From positions 57,501 through 121,500 of the forward strand of contig JAXCGZ010022673.1 in assembly GCA_037179515.1 (NCBI GenBank): a DNA stretch of 64,000 nucleotides. Reading direction: 5' to 3'. Under the pieces are notes generated by a model that saw only the letters and a program-made list of their open reading frames with translations, made no database searches and was not told the origin of the DNA. Source of the stretch: Halocaridina rubra (Eukaryota > Arthropoda > Malacostraca > Decapoda > Atyidae). Each line of letters opens with the position of its first letter. Within the stretch, counting starts at the first letter, position 1. The position numbers and the translations under genes were made by a program. This document shows positions 23,621 through 45,760 of this stretch, piece after piece.

Positions 23621-25560
23621 CTTCCAGCATTGAGACTATTCTTTAATCTATAAAGAAAAGTATATGCATGACTACTGAGAAATAGCATAACAGACAGATA
23701 GATAGACAACATTAGGGGTCCACAACATACATATAAAAAAATGAATTGCTTTATAGGCTATGTATGATATTTATTATGCAACTTTCACAAAAGGGAATAT
23801 AAATTTTAAGGGAATAATGTCTTTAAAATCTATCATAATGACCAGATCTACGAATGATCCACAAGGTGTGTCAGCATACTCATAAACTACAAACTGATGC
23901 TAAGATAATTGAAATTGGATAACTCTGTCAAATTTCACATCAACATTAATATAAGTGGGGAGTCATTGGAAGCCATCTTCAAAAATACCGGGCATATTCG
24001 ATTTTCAACAAGCTATTTTTCTTTTTTTAAGATACTGTAGAAGTACAAACATCCAATATCTGGTGCATGCAGCAGCAACTGAAGTTCTCTGGCCATATTT
24101 GCACTTATGTGCTGGACTAAGAGCAGTCACTTGTACTGGACAATTTACTACTACTGTACAACTTTTCTTTACAAATGGAAGACACAACCTTTCCATCCTA
24201 TTTTGAATAAAATACAGTTATGACCATTGATATTTCAAGGTTCCTTGTCAGTGAAAAAATGTGGACAACCTCCAGAACACATACGTTCTTTTTTTCCAGT
24301 AAACTTTTACATTCAACCATATATTCTGCTTTTGAGAATTACAGCTTGAAAATCTAGATCCATTACACAATCTACCCTATGTATAAAAGAGAGATTCATT
24401 CCCCCCCTATCCTATCCCATCCTTTAGTTAAGTTAACCATACACTTAACTTCAGTAATCTTAACACTAAAGGAAAGATGAGAATAAGTATCATGACACCT
24501 ACATCTATGTTTATATTAAACAGTGTGTGAATAATAAACATCGAAAAGCAAAGTGAGTACGGATAGGGTCTAGCAAATTAAAATACTGAATGCGATCTAA
24601 AAGACCTTATGGAAAGGGATCTTTATAGAACTGTCTTCTGAGACGCGTTTTGCGTAGCATTTACAACCTTCTACAAACACTTTCTTCTATATTTAAGAAA
24701 ATACTAATCTTAATTTAGTGAACTGATTATAATAAGCCGAAAATATATAAGATTACTGCATACCATATTTCGTTTATCATTGTAAGGAAAATAAGGGTAA
24801 TTTTTTTAAAAATATGATTATAAACGGTGCAATGTAACTTACAGAACTCATTGTTACCAAATACCCAAAATATGACAAAATAAATCTAATTCACCATCCA
24901 GTATATCATGGTATAAGAATATACAAGTATTCTTTGTAAGAAAATTCGCATATCATTTCTTGTTATAATTTTTCTGTAAGTTGGATAAATTTATATATTT
25001 TCATCCCAAATAAACTAAATTAATTTTCCGATATGGCAACAGTGTTTGTTTATTGATAAGTTGGGCGATCAGATGTTGAGTTGTACATCATCATGACAAC
25101 TGTATTTTGCAATTAATCCAAGAAAAAGTAGATCACGGCATTTAATACTAAGACCTGAACTTACTACCAAGTCATTTCATCAGCCACCACGTTGGTTGTT
25201 GAAGGGTAAGGTCTAAGGTGGCAAATTTGTCTTGGGCTTTTATTTGTGTAATACTGTTTGTTGTAATATGTTTAGTGTTTTGTTTATGATGATGCAATTA
25301 CTGTTTTTTCTATAATTAGAACTCGTAGTAGAATATCAGTTGTTTATGTATAATTTTTATTGTGCAAAATAATGTGATTGGCTGGGCCGAATATTTCAGT
25401 CAGGAGGGCGTTGTCTCCAAACACCTTCTATGGCCTGATCCTAAGGGCTAGGGTAAATGTTTAATTTTACACCCCTAAAGAGTGGCATGAAATGCATCAC
25501 ACTGAAAAAGTATCCAGAGCAATTAAAAGTTCAGTTACGAACTCTTTTCAAAACAGACTG

Positions 25561-25565
<5 letters not shown>
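23621..25565. other. Intergenic, possible TMEM170 promoter side
   Basis: No gene recognised. Near 25030-25045 is atatggcaacagtg, and a possible splice donor (GGGTAAGG) lies near 25204. A non-coding first exon of TMEM170 could therefore sit around 25050-25204; this is speculative. The rest is AT-rich without features. Confidence 0.3.
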
Positions 25566-25653
<88 letters not shown>

Positions 25654-25665
25654 ATATATATATAT

Positions 25666-25705
<40 letters not shown>

Positions 25706-25706
25706 T

Positions 25707-25778
<72 letters not shown>
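25566..25778. repeat. (CT)n-(TA)n compound microsatellite
   Basis: About 73 bp of CT repeats switching at 25638 to about 140 bp of TA repeats with several ataata phase breaks. Confidence 0.97.
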
Positions 25779-27889
25779 GAATGAATTTCAGGAGACATTT
25801 CTAACTGGGACACATTTACCAGAATTTGAAATGAGGGCTGGGAAAGGGGGTAGAAAAAGGGAGGTAAGTATACGTAAAAAATCTCTCGAAAAAAAAAACC
25901 ACCATTTGCAAAATGCTCAAAATAGTGTATTCAAAATGAAAATTACAACGTAAAAAATTACAGTATAAACTAGAGCAAGACTAGATCACTGTGTGTGAGA
26001 AAATCAGTGGGATATGATCCCAGGAGAGCCCTAGTATTTATTCTGTACTCTAATCCTCTCTGCATTCCTCACCAATAAAAAAAACGCAACTTCTGCAATT
26101 ACCCCCTATGATGGTATATTATATCTATCTATATACATACATGAATAAAGCAAAACCTTAGAGACCAATTGTGCCTTACTGTATCCATCCTTTCATTTTA
26201 GAGTTGCCCTTAGATCTCATTGTGGGTCCAAACAATTCTTAATCCTTTTATTTAGTCAGGAATAGAGCCCCTTTTTACACCATGAACCCATAATTTTCTG
26301 TTTGGCACTATATAACAGTAACAAGCTACGCTAATGTAGATCACATTTACTTCAGTTTTGTCTATGTATATCAAGTCAAACTATGAGTAGAAATGAACAG
26401 TGAGGTGTCAGAATTATTTAACTCCATTATGATGTATAATGTCTGTGAATGGATAGGAATTTTTATAAATTCTTATGCAGTGTTTTCTAATTGTTATTTA
26501 AGGTAAAAAAGAGCTTTTTGGTATATTTTAGAAAGTTCTTAATCTCCTAATAATCTGGGTATGATGTTTGGTATATCTCTCATGATGTTGGTATAGCCTG
26601 CTGTACATTTTATTACAAGCAAACTTTAAAATTTGACATACTGTATATGATTACATTTATATTCAATATTAAGCTTTCTCTTCTATCAGTTGAATATAAG
26701 TCATAGGGCCCTGAGTTTTAAAACCTTAATACTATCTCCTGCTAGTGAATTAACAGGTTTTGTGTCACCACTCATGACAGATATCAGCTATTTTTGTTAT
26801 CTTTAAGGATAAGTAAATTGATTATATTCCAAATTTTTTATTTAAACTATTCCCTATATATGGATTAGATAATATAATTTTCAGCATCATCAATAGGTGG
26901 TTCTAGGCGATGATGCCTTCCAGTTACTGGTAAATTTAGACTTTAGGCTTAATGCTTTTATGAAATATCAGTAACATTCCATGTTATATGTATTTAGCTG
27001 GCCTATATTTCCGAGGTGTTTTAATTGGCGGGACTTTGATGTTGCTGACTTTTTCTAAGCTGCCTGGCTGAACAGCCTCAAGTCGACCAGCCTCTTCTGA
27101 TATCTAGAAGGGCTGGTTGCTACTTATCTGATATCTCAGAAGGGCTGGTTGCTACTCGCAATGCAGCTGTCCAGGTGGACTCTATACTCACAGAGAGTGA
27201 GGATTCAGAGGTATGGCTGTCCGGAGGTTGTGCATGCAGTAGTGTGTTGACATTGAGTGACTGGATGGAAAGACAAGTAATGGATATGATTACAGATGCA
27301 TGTTTGGGGTTGCAAGGGGGCAGAGATGACAGTGTTTGTGTGTGATATCATATATTAGGTGTTGTTTTAAAGATCCTTGTGTCAATGATTCAAATTATGA
27401 GCACATGGCTCTGATTCAGTTTTACCATAATATTTGAAACTAAAGTTTGTCAGTTATATTCCAATAAAATAAAATTGCTATTATATTAACTTAAGAGTTA
27501 GCTGAGTTTACTTGCTCAGGCTATATTATATAAAGAAATAAGAGGGAGTTTAGATACTTAAAAATATCACTCTCTGATTCTAAGGTTTTAATTTTAAAGA
27601 AATAAATTTTTTGAATAAAACTGCACCGAGGGCTTAAAATTAATGTCATTAAAAATTTTTCAAGTGACTACCATATCCTCTAAAAGAAATTAAGGGTTAT
27701 TTCATAACTCTGATAAGATATTTAAAATAACTTCTATCATACTGGGAAAAAAATAGTTTCAGAAAATTAATATTTTTGGTCATGTAATCTCTGGTTACAT
27801 ACATTTCTTAACAAGGGAATATGACAAGTAACTACCAATTGTGAATTTTTCCTAAATTCCATGTTTTTCTGGTATTCCCCAAGGTAATA
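25779..27889. other. Unannotated region with a short duplication
   Basis: No gene seen. A direct duplication of gatatct(c)agaagggctggttgctact occurs at about 27100-27165. If TMEM170 has a first exon near 25.2 kb, this is its intron 1. Confidence 0.4.
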
Positions 27890-27956
27890 CACATGCTTCC
27901 CAACTTACGAACATCCATATTCTGAATTGTTCATAAGTTAATATTTTGTATGTACT

Positions 27957-28015
<59 letters not shown>

Positions 28016-28089
28016 TTCATATCTCCAGATGTGCATAAGTAGTTCATATATCCAGATGTTCGTATGTAGCGTAAGTTGAGGATCGTCTG
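27890..28089. mobile_element. Tigger-like MITE carrying a (GA)n array
   Basis: 200 bp between TA dinucleotides. The left end CACATGCTTCCCAACTTACG and the right-end reverse complement CAGACGATCCTCAACTTACG share the CAACTTACG core of the MITE family. A 56-bp GA repeat (27958-28013) lies inside, so the array expanded within the element. Confidence 0.65.
27958..28013. repeat. (GA)n microsatellite
   Basis: Uninterrupted AG/GA run of about 56 bp inside the MITE at 27890-28089. Confidence 0.98.
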
Positions 28090-28809
28090 TACCCTGACCC
28101 TTTCTAAAAATAATATATACAACCAAGCATGTAAAGTGCAGTATGAATTTGCTATACCTTGTTCAAGTGACTGATGTATCATGAGTTGGATCTTATCCAA
28201 GAAGATCTATGAAGTGGATTTACCCTTTTGCTTGAAAAATAAATTTTTTGTTGTACTGAGTTATTAAACATAATCAATCATATAGGGAACAAATTTAATA
28301 TTCACTCTTCTTATTCTGTATCTGAAAATAACTTACTATAGTAAGAAACTAGATCAAAAAGGCAAAAGAAGGGTTATCAGTAATAAATTTGTCTCTTTCG
28401 CTAGGATATTAATATACAGAGCGACTGTGCTCCTCTTCACATTTCTTGGACTTTCCTTTTTAGGCTCGGAACTGATATCTGCTCATTCATTTTTTTCCCA
28501 AGGACATATCTGTAGTTACTCAGTCTTAAATAATGTACATTAACAGGCTGTCATAAAAGCATATTAAAGAAGAAAAAGAATATGCATTTTATAAAAATAT
28601 ACTTGAGTAATGTCAGATTGCAGTCCAACAAAATGTCTTCCTTTTTCATGCAATATTTATATCGTTTTTCGCATTTTAATTTAATTTGAGACTTGTTCTC
28701 AATATAGCGCCAATTTCTAATACAACAAATATCTTCAAACTTGTGTTATGAATATATAATGCATATATTTTTCATATTTTTTCAGATCCTAGAATGTAGG
28801 AGGAGGAAA
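28090..28809. other. Upstream sequence and acceptor of the TMEM170 exon
   Basis: AT-rich. A strong acceptor (tttttcatattttttcag) ends at 28785, so the visible exon begins at 28786, 24 bp before the ATG at 28810. No other feature is seen. Confidence 0.5.
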
Positions 28810-30049
28810 ATGCACCTGCAGGGATGGTTTCCTGGTGTAATACTTCTGGAGACAGCGACTGCCCTTGTTTTTTGGGGTGTTATTTTTGGACTTATCGAAG
28901 ATTCAGAAGCTGTGGTAGCATACAGCACTCAGCATGACGAGATAGCATATGCTGAAGTTTTGCCTACCAAACCTCTAGAAACTTTTTCAGAGTTATGGCA
29001 GGCAATATTTCTATGGGGGTTTTTCTCCACATTATTTATCCATGTAGTATCAAGCATAATTGCCTTTCTCATGCTTAGAAAACATAAATATGGAAGGTGA
29101 GACTTTCTCCTCTATTCAACATTGCATTAATGAAAATTTGTATACCATCGCATTGCTAGAAAATGAATTTACAGTTTTGATATATTTAAAATTCCTAGCA
29201 TTAGAGTATGGAAACCAATTACTGTACATCTCAAGCATGTAAGAAATAAAATATGGATGGTTAGGCTGTCTTTTCTATCATTACCACTTTACAGTTTTTT
29301 GACCTTTGAACTGCTTGAAAGTGAAATAACAGTCTTTAAATGAACATAGACCCTTAACGCACTGGTTTGAGAATATTTCTGTGGACTACAGAAACTACAT
29401 ATCTAGTATGTTGAAAAGATATACATGGAAGGTGAAGCAATATTTTTCATGCGCCATAATTTTTTAAATGTTTTGACCTGAACTGTTTGAAAGTGAACAA
29501 TACTCTCTAATTAGGCCTATTTTAGCTCTCTAGCAGTTGCTTTTGGCAAAATTTACTTTGAGCCACAGAATTTCTTACAGCTTGAATTATTTTCAGTAAA
29601 CCTTAGTAAATGCAGTTTTTATGAAATATTGTTATACTAATCTTGATTTTTTTAAGTTCGTAAATTTCACTGTTAAGTATTCTAATTAATTTTGTGATAT
29701 TTTATGTTATAAGCTGTGAATGTAGCTTGAAATAGTAAGTGAAGATATATGTAATCTATGAGATCTTTTTCACTGAAACTAATTTAAGTTTTGGGTAGAG
29801 TTTCTTTTCTGTAAACTATCTGAGACTTTAACTCGTTTGCTTAATTTTTACAGGTTTTCTGCTGCTTGTATAATATTTGTTGGAATGTGTACTACGTTTG
29901 TCATGTGTGCCGCCACAAGTGCTGCTGTTGGGTATGTACTTTATCAAGCCAAGTTTTCATTGCGGCCAATCCACGCCATGATCTGTGGCATATCACAGAC
30001 AGCATTGTTCTTGTTCTTTTCTTTCTCAAGGGTGATGCCCACTCTGTAA
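28810..30049 (+). CDS. TMEM170: Transmembrane protein 170 homolog, two exons visible
   Basis: Exon one ends at 29096 (donor GGTGAG) and exon two starts at 29854 (acceptor tttttacag). They join within an Arg codon and give 160 residues ending at TAA 30047-30049. The conserved family core is clear: FSELWQAIFLWGFFSTLF, then LRKHKYGRF across the splice, SAAVGYVLYQA, and the C-terminal FSRVMPTL. Three hydrophobic segments form the core (about residues 62-84, 100-121, 132-153). TMEM170A in vertebrates acts in ER and nuclear-envelope morphology. Before the core is an extra hydrophobic stretch (VILLETATALVFWGVIFGLI, about residues 10-29) not typical of the vertebrate protein. It could be a signal anchor, or the true N-terminus could come from an upstream exon spliced at 28786. 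The A/B paralog assignment is left open. Confidence 0.85.
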
Positions 30050-32288
<2,239 letters not shown>

Positions 32289-32289
<1 letters not shown>

Positions 32290-32574
32290 GTCTCAAAACA
32301 CTATGCCTCAAATATCTCTATTGAAAAGAGAGATAGAGAGATTCTTCTCCCAGAGAGTTAACAGATCTCTTTGCCAGAAATGTTTTTAGGCAGAAGTTTT
32401 CTGAAGGCTTAGTATGTTAGTTTTCAAAGGCCTTCGAAAGCTAGAATACAAAGTCTTTGGGAAACTTTGGCCAGAAAATAATTTCTGGTGTAGAGATCTA
32501 TTAACTTTCAGGCAGAAATGTAGCTCTAATCACTCTTTTCAACTGGGATATTTAAGGCACACCGTTTTGAGACG
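32289..32574. mobile_element. TA-anchored foldback family F2, copy 2
   Basis: 286 bp with matching ends: it starts CGTCTCAAAACACTATGCCT, and its reverse complement starts CGTCTCAAAACGGTGTGCCT. The pairing continues inward: aaatatctctattgaaaagag against aaatatcccagttgaaaagag, and agatctctttgccagaaatg against agatctctacaccagaaatt. It is nearly a full palindrome of about 140-bp arms, non-coding. The left flank is a TA array; on the right a TA array begins about 38 bp further on. Confidence 0.75.
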
Positions 32575-32609
32575 TGTGTATAAATACTGTAGTCTATTCT
32601 GATGCTACA

Positions 32610-32923
<314 letters not shown>

Positions 32924-33476
32924 CACACACACATATAGTTTTTGTACTTTCTTTTTTGTTGTTTGTACAATTACAAATGATACTGCCTTTTTTTTTTCCA
33001 AGCAAGCAATGCCAAATCTTATAAAACTTGTAGTATAGCCACAATTGTAATAAAATAACCAGTGTAGCAAAACATTTTTGTATCTCCTCTGTCCTTGCCT
33101 CATATTTCAGTTGGTTTTCCCTGTCAGAGAAGAATGGTATTGGAAGACTCCTTGTAAAACAGAACACATTTATTCCAGTTTTTCTTTTTCTTTTTTTTAT
33201 GAGCATTCTTTGACTTTGTATTTTTAGACGTAGCAGTAACTTAATTTTATGCTGGCAAGCATGTTCATTATGCAAGTACTATAAAAAGAGCATGAGAATG
33301 TACTATCTTTCCGAGCCTTATTATACAGTCAGTCCTGTACTATATTATCTCATCTTAAGAAAAAACATTTCATTTGAAAACATGTATAAAGCCATTTTTT
33401 TTTCTCCATTATATTGTTTCAATTATCATGATTATCATATGTAGCTGATATAATTATTATTAGCATTATGATGATG

Positions 33477-33477
<1 letters not shown>
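32924..33477. other. Unannotated spacer
   Basis: A short CA run and T-rich tracts. No gene recognised. Confidence 0.4.
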
Positions 33478-33536
<59 letters not shown>

Positions 33537-33537
33537 G
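33478..33537. repeat. (TTA)n microsatellite
   Basis: About 20 TTA units after a short ATG-ATG-ATT lead. Confidence 0.98.
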
Positions 33538-35736
33538 TAGTTGTTTCTTATATTGTTATTACTTATATTAATTTTTATTATTTAATTATGGCACCCAAAG
33601 GAGCTAATTATGTAAGGAGACCTGCAGATAAAGATAGAACCCTTTACTGCAGAAGCTGTGAGACAAACACCAAACTCCTTAAACATGATGCATTAGCTAA
33701 CTATATAGCTGCCTGTCTGGTTACATGATACATACAAACAGTAAGAATGATTCTCACTTCAATATTATAATTATTATCCCACATCACTCCCATGTCATAT
33801 TAATGTAGACTTGATCATATTGATTACCAAACTTTAGAAGTGAACTGCTGACTCATGTATAATTATGGGTACTGACTTCAAGTCACAGATGAATAGCCAA
33901 TATTGCAGTATAGGCTCTTTTTACTTAAATTAGGATAGTTGTGAAGTAGTTATTTCCACCAGATATTCATATAAGTTTGAAGCTTTAGGTAATGATCTGT
34001 AGTTTAAATAAAATGACTACACCCTTAGATACTGCGAATATTATCTCAACTCGTGGCATTTTTTTAATGCAGTTTTAGTCTTTCTGGTGTAAACTTGCTT
34101 TTATATTCTGAAGTGTGTCGTTTTAGCCTTAAATTGTATCTTTGTCTGTCACATGTGCCTCGTGAGTGAAGCTTACTTATTAGTGTCCAGAATTTGTTAG
34201 CTAGGTATTTGATATTCCATTATCCTAATTCCTAACTCGCCTGGCCAGGGCATATATGATTTTAAAACATAAGACATTGTTCCAATTTGAGCACAAATAA
34301 TGTACTTTGTACATTAATTATTTGTGCATGAGTTTTAGACTGTCTATATTTGAAATATAATATGCTTAGAATAGTTTACTAAACAGGAGTAAATTTCTAT
34401 TTATGATAACTATATTCACTTTAAATCATGAGCAGTGGATTATAACCAGAATCTTCGATGTAATGATATATGATAAAAGTGAGAAATCAAATGTTTTCAT
34501 TAAAGGGTTGGAAAAGATTGCTGAGAAGTCTTAGTAAATTGTAAAGAGACTTAGACTTAGGTTTGGGTGACTCTAATAGAGTGCATGCAGAGTTGGCCTT
34601 GGATAAGCTAATTATTGTGCTGATAAATCAGGTTATTAACATCAAAAGATGAATGTGCTATTTATAATGTGACAGACTCAAAATTACTGTGACAACTGCA
34701 ACAATTTTCTTTAGTAGTTCATTGTATTGTGTGTTGTTACCACACAGGTAAGCCTGTTCCCTGCCTTCTCGCAACCAGAGCCCATTAGGGATAAGAAGGA
34801 AAGGGTACTGATATCCCTACTGTGATGGCCTATGTCACCTCAGTATGCTCAGCAAGCCCACCATTTTATGTGTAGGGTCAATGGCAGAACGGTATCAGCA
34901 TGGGGTACCGAGATACAATTAACTCCTCTCTTAACATCCTTAATGAGCAAATTTCTTGGGCGTGCTTACATATGGAACCCTGCCTTAAGATAGATTTTAT
35001 AAATATAGGATATTTCCTGTCGATATAAAACAGACTAATAAATTGTTACTAGACCTATATATAAAATAGTGCTCGTCATTATAAAACTTTATTCCCAGCA
35101 GATTTCCTTAGTTACAACAACGCTGGTTGATCCATTTCAATGTTAGAGATAAATGACCAAAACCTCTACAATATCTTTTTGCTTTTATGCCAGCTACCCA
35201 TTTTGCCTCTCATTTGACTTAGATGCTATTTAGAAACAAATTAGTTATTACACACACAAAAACTGCTATTAAATAAATTAAGGTGTGGTAGTACTTACAC
35301 CTTAAGTTGGATGGAATATAAATATATTTGATATAGGTAATGGTGTGTACACATAAATTCAGCATTTCTTCTTAAAAACTAGTCAGTTTTCGGTATATAT
35401 TCAAGTGTTAGTCTTAGTGTCTAGTTTAGTAATTTAGGAATTTTTAGACTAGTCTTTGCACTATGCTTTCAATCAGGGAAGAATATATAGAATAGTAGAT
35501 TTAGAGTATTACTTCCATTACCTACATTTTGAACAGTGATGCAAATAAAAAAATAGATAGAAAAAATTACATCTTTTCGCATAATTTCAAACTTTGGTAT
35601 GTAAGACAGATGTAAAGGTCTAGACTAGAATATGGTGTTGGAGAGCTGAAAAAGTATGATGGGTCGATTCATTTGTAGCATTTTTAAAATTTATTTATTG
35701 AATGAAATTCATCCAAATCTCATTTCTACCTGACTG

Positions 35737-35738
<2 letters not shown>
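33538..35738. other. Unannotated AT-rich region
   Basis: No supportable gene. A 46-residue reading frame starting with ATG at 33588 has no family I recognise and is treated as chance. No clear repeat was recognised. Confidence 0.4.
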
Positions 35739-41063
<5,325 letters not shown>

Positions 41064-41153
<90 letters not shown>

Positions 41154-41164
41154 ATTTTTTTTTA
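41064..41164. repeat. (TA)n array and T-rich tail of LINE B copy 4
   Basis: TA repeats to about 41148, then a T-rich run which is the A-tail of the following minus-strand LINE. Confidence 0.93.
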
Positions 41165-42640
41165 TATTTATTTTTTTATTTTTAACACCTGGACAGGCAA
41201 GAAAATTGCCCTCATCAATAAAGGCTCAGGCACGAAGAAAACATTAAGATGAAGAAAAGTGAAAGGTTAAGGACAAGGTAGAGATGAGATTATGATACAC
41301 AGTAGGAAAAGGACAGGCTGGATGAATAATTGAAATATTGAGGACTTAGTGATATGGCAGGATTAGGCCCTGAGATAACGATAGATCCGCCAGTGGGAGA
41401 GCAAGCTATAGAACCATCAGAACGAATGAGAGGGGGAGAGCTTGAGTTACAGAAAGTTTTGGAGAAGTATTTGGCTAAGAACCAGAGACATTTATCTGTG
41501 GGAGAGGAGTTGAGGTCATCAACTTTCCTTCTTATAAAGGAGGCTTTAGACCTCAAGTCTGAGCAGTTCAGCAATTCCTAACTAATAAAAGGAGAGCGAG
41601 TGAAATCAGAAAGAGAGGCTTGGTACAACCAGTGTGCCTGATCCCTGTCATGAATAGCCATGGAGCAGGCACAGTGATACCAAGGATGAAGGGAGAAAAA
41701 ATTTTCATAGAGGAGGGGATGAACGCCTCCATTTCTGAGGTTATGATCTCGGCAACTTTTAGGGCTACCAGTTCAGGGTCATGGGACTGAAAGCACTAGT
41801 CATCCCACGGAAAGTCAAAGAGGAAATCATGTATATCATCATATTGGGTACTCTCAAAGTACCAAAGGCGTTGCTGAGTAGGGGGAATTAATGGAGGGGG
41901 AGCGAAAATGGAAGAGATTGAGATCACAGAATGGTCAAATTTACCAAGAGGGGAAAGCACAAAATATTAGTTTGAAGGATTAGAAGTAAGAAATAGATCA
42001 AGAGTGTTGGCTGCATGTTCATGCGATTGGGAACACGAGTAGGATATTTGATAATCTGCCCCAGATCGTAAGTAATAGAGAAAGCAAGGGCCTCCTCTCC
42101 CACATCAGTGTGGTGTACATTGAAGTTCCCTATATAGAGAACTTCAGCATGTGGATGAGAAGACAGCAAAGACTCATGGCAAGAGGACAGATATTCAAAG
42201 GAGGACATTGTCAGTGGAGTTTGCAGAGCAGTAGCAGAAGCAAAGGAATATAGTGGTAGTGGAGAGATAGATTACCAGCCGGAGAACATCAAAGTCAGAA
42301 GTTTCAAGGTTCATGATCCTTGCAATAGAAGTGTTAGTGCTGCAGTAGGCACAGACCCCACTTTTGGAATGGAAACGAGAATACAGGTTATAGTGAGAAA
42401 TTTGATATAGGTCAGTGGAAGCATGGCTAGACAGCTGGGTTTCAGAAAAAGGGAGGAGGTTAGGGAGGGATGTACCCAAGTGCTGTTCCACAGATGAAAG
42501 ATTAGAGTACAGACCACGAATGTTAGAAAAGTGAAAACTGAAAGAAGCAAATCTATCAGGAGATGCAAAGTTAAGGGCAGAACCATTACTACCACCAGGC
42601 GTGTCTACCATCACACAAACAGTGGAGTCAACAAGAAATT
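41149..42640 (-). mobile_element. LINE family B, copy 4, RT region deleted
   Basis: Minus strand. The 5' part holds endonuclease-like sequence: FHFSNIRGLYSNLSSVEQHL, FSETQLSSHA and, after a frame break, VLYIGNFNVHH (GDFN mutated to GNFN). Next comes the linker (KASFIRRKVDDLNSS, PTDKCLWFLAKYF). The linker then joins directly, near 41392, to the 3'-terminal coding/UTR part. The RT domain and most of the C-terminal region are therefore missing by internal deletion. The 3' end shows the family terminal string and poly-A. Confidence 0.8.
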
Positions 42641-43243
42641 CTTAGCACCCCTCTATGCCGCCAGGTACTGGGGACCATAAGCTGTGGACCTTCCATAAAT
42701 ACAGTATAGCTAAAATGAGGAAAAAGAGAGCAAAAAGTAACAGATACAGGGAGCATTGTGACTTGTCAAATGTAATGGAATAGTAAGAAATGTGTAACAA
42801 ATATGCCAGAATATTCAGTGTAGATGTAAGAAGACTGTTTATTGCCCACATTATTTTTTTTTTACCTACAATATGTACTCTTTCCTACTGTATTTGTTAT
42901 TAGTGAGAGAATGTGACAACTTTTTCTAAGTATTGGAATTTGCTATTTTATACTTGGTATCAGCTAGTGTATACTGTATACCTGAATATGTACATGTTTT
43001 ACTTTAGTAGAGTTCCTTTCTATTTATAAAGTAATTTTCCTCTTACAGATGAAATACATATAATCTGTATTATTTTTCATGTTTTTAGGGACTACAAAAA
43101 TTTTCAAATGAATATTTATTGTGACCAGGAACAGATTAATTAAATTTACATGCTTTTCAATGGGAAAATAAATCCAGCCCACGAACAATCCAACCCAAGA
43201 ACAGTTTTTGGAAACGGATTAAGTTCGTGGGTTGGGGTCACCA

Positions 43244-43248
<5 letters not shown>
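42641..43248. other. Spacer ending in a MITE-like terminus
   Basis: Mostly AT-rich. At 43172-43248, gcccacgaacaatccaaccc and gttcgtgggttggggtcacc form an inverted pair reminiscent of Tigger-like ends. The right one is directly followed by a TA array. Confidence 0.4.

Positions 43249-43337
<89 letters not shown>
43249..43337. repeat. (TA)n array
   Basis: About 89 bp of TA repeats between a MITE-like end and the 3' end of a tRNA-SINE. Confidence 0.98.
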
Positions 43338-44340
<1,003 letters not shown>

Positions 44341-44737
44341 AGCTTTTGAAGAAATAGCAAGCTAATACTGATTCTGAGATACCTTTACAACTCTTCTCTT
44401 CGTTTTGATAGTGATATTTCAGCTTTTGAAGAAATAACAAGCTAATACTGATTTTGAGACACTTTTACAATTCTTCTCTTCATTTTGATGGTGATATTTC
44501 AGCTTTTGAAAAAATAACAAGCTAATACTGATTCTGAGACACCTTTACAATTCTTCTCTTCATTTTGATGGCGATATTTCAGCTTTAGAGGAAATAACAA
44601 GCTAATACTGTTTCTGAGATACTTTACAACTCTTCTCTTTGTTTTGATGGTGATATTTCAGCTTTTGAAGAAATAACAAGCTAATACTGATTCTGAGATA
44701 CCTTTACAACTCTTCTCTTCGTTTTGATGGTGACTTT
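44341..44737. repeat. 80-bp minisatellite, five copies
   Basis: Units start with agcttttgaagaaata at 44341, 44421, 44501, 44581 and 44660. Each contains acaagctaatactgattctg and ends with ttttgatggtgatatttc. Copies differ by a few substitutions and one 1-bp deletion. No open reading frame runs through all copies. Confidence 0.95.
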
Positions 44738-45577
44738 GTTAGAAGAGTCTCTCTATATCAAATTAGGTGTAATATAATTATCAACTAATTCGACAGACAA
44801 ACTTTTTACACAAACAGACAATGTGTGAGTCCTGAGGGTTTACCTTTTCTTTCATTCCCATTCTATTTTAAGAATGATGTTCAATATAATGTATTCTGTT
44901 ATCTATATAATGTAGTTGTTTGATATATTTCTTGGAGAATGTCTCTATTTAAAATTATTATTTGTATCTGGAAATATAAGTGGACATTCTGGTTTTGCTT
45001 TTCTCAGAGAGTTACTTTGTAAATTTATGCCTAAGAATTCAGTTACTGAGTAAAATTTTTTCTTTGTGTCATGTTCATATATTTGTTTACTTTTTGCTCA
45101 GAGGCCACAGTTTCAGTTTGTAATATTCTGTTTAGTTAAATGTACTTGCTAGAAAAAATGGCCAACTTCTGATATACTGTATATCATTTACAATTTACAG
45201 CATTCCATATTTTCACAGCAGTTTGTTTTACATTGCATGCTGTTTCCCTCTCAATTTTGTATTTATTTTTTATTTTTGCTTAAATTTCTCTCCACTTCAG
45301 CAGATTTTGTTTATAGCTTGTAGTGAACTGGGTTAAGCACAAGTATTCTTAATAGAAAAAAAATGAGATATAACTATTGATCATACACATTTATCAGAGA
45401 AAAAATAAAAATAAAGTATGCATAATACGTAAGAGTAATTATTTGCAATGTTATATGCTTTTTCATATTAAAGGTAGGGATTTTTTATTTTGTGATTAAT
45501 TAGGAATTAAGTTTACTTGGGTTACAAATGAATAATATAACACTAAAACTCATTTTGCAGTTAGAAAGGAATAAAAC
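44738..45577. other. Unannotated AT-rich region
   Basis: Nothing recognised. Confidence 0.4.
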
Positions 45578-45760
45578 ATTATTATTATTATTATTATTAT
45601 TATTACATCACTGATATTATTACTGGAAAAGGAGATCCCCTGTAGAGGAGTTATGTTTACGGATCAGTAAATATCTCTTCTCTATTGTGGGTTTCTTTTT
45701 CCATCAGTGAGGTTGACACAGGCTATCCGTCTCTAATTATTATTATTATTATTATTATTG

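Noticed and set aside
33588..33728. 46-residue frame starting MAPKGANYVRRPADKDR
   Set aside because: No known family, follows a TTA array, and no splice or expression evidence; likely chance.
34740..34990. GC-richer island as a SINE
   Set aside because: No tRNA boxes, tail or second copy could be found within the window.
44341..44737. CRISPR-like array
   Set aside because: Repeats are 80 bp and directly adjacent without unique spacers, and the DNA is eukaryotic; it is a minisatellite.
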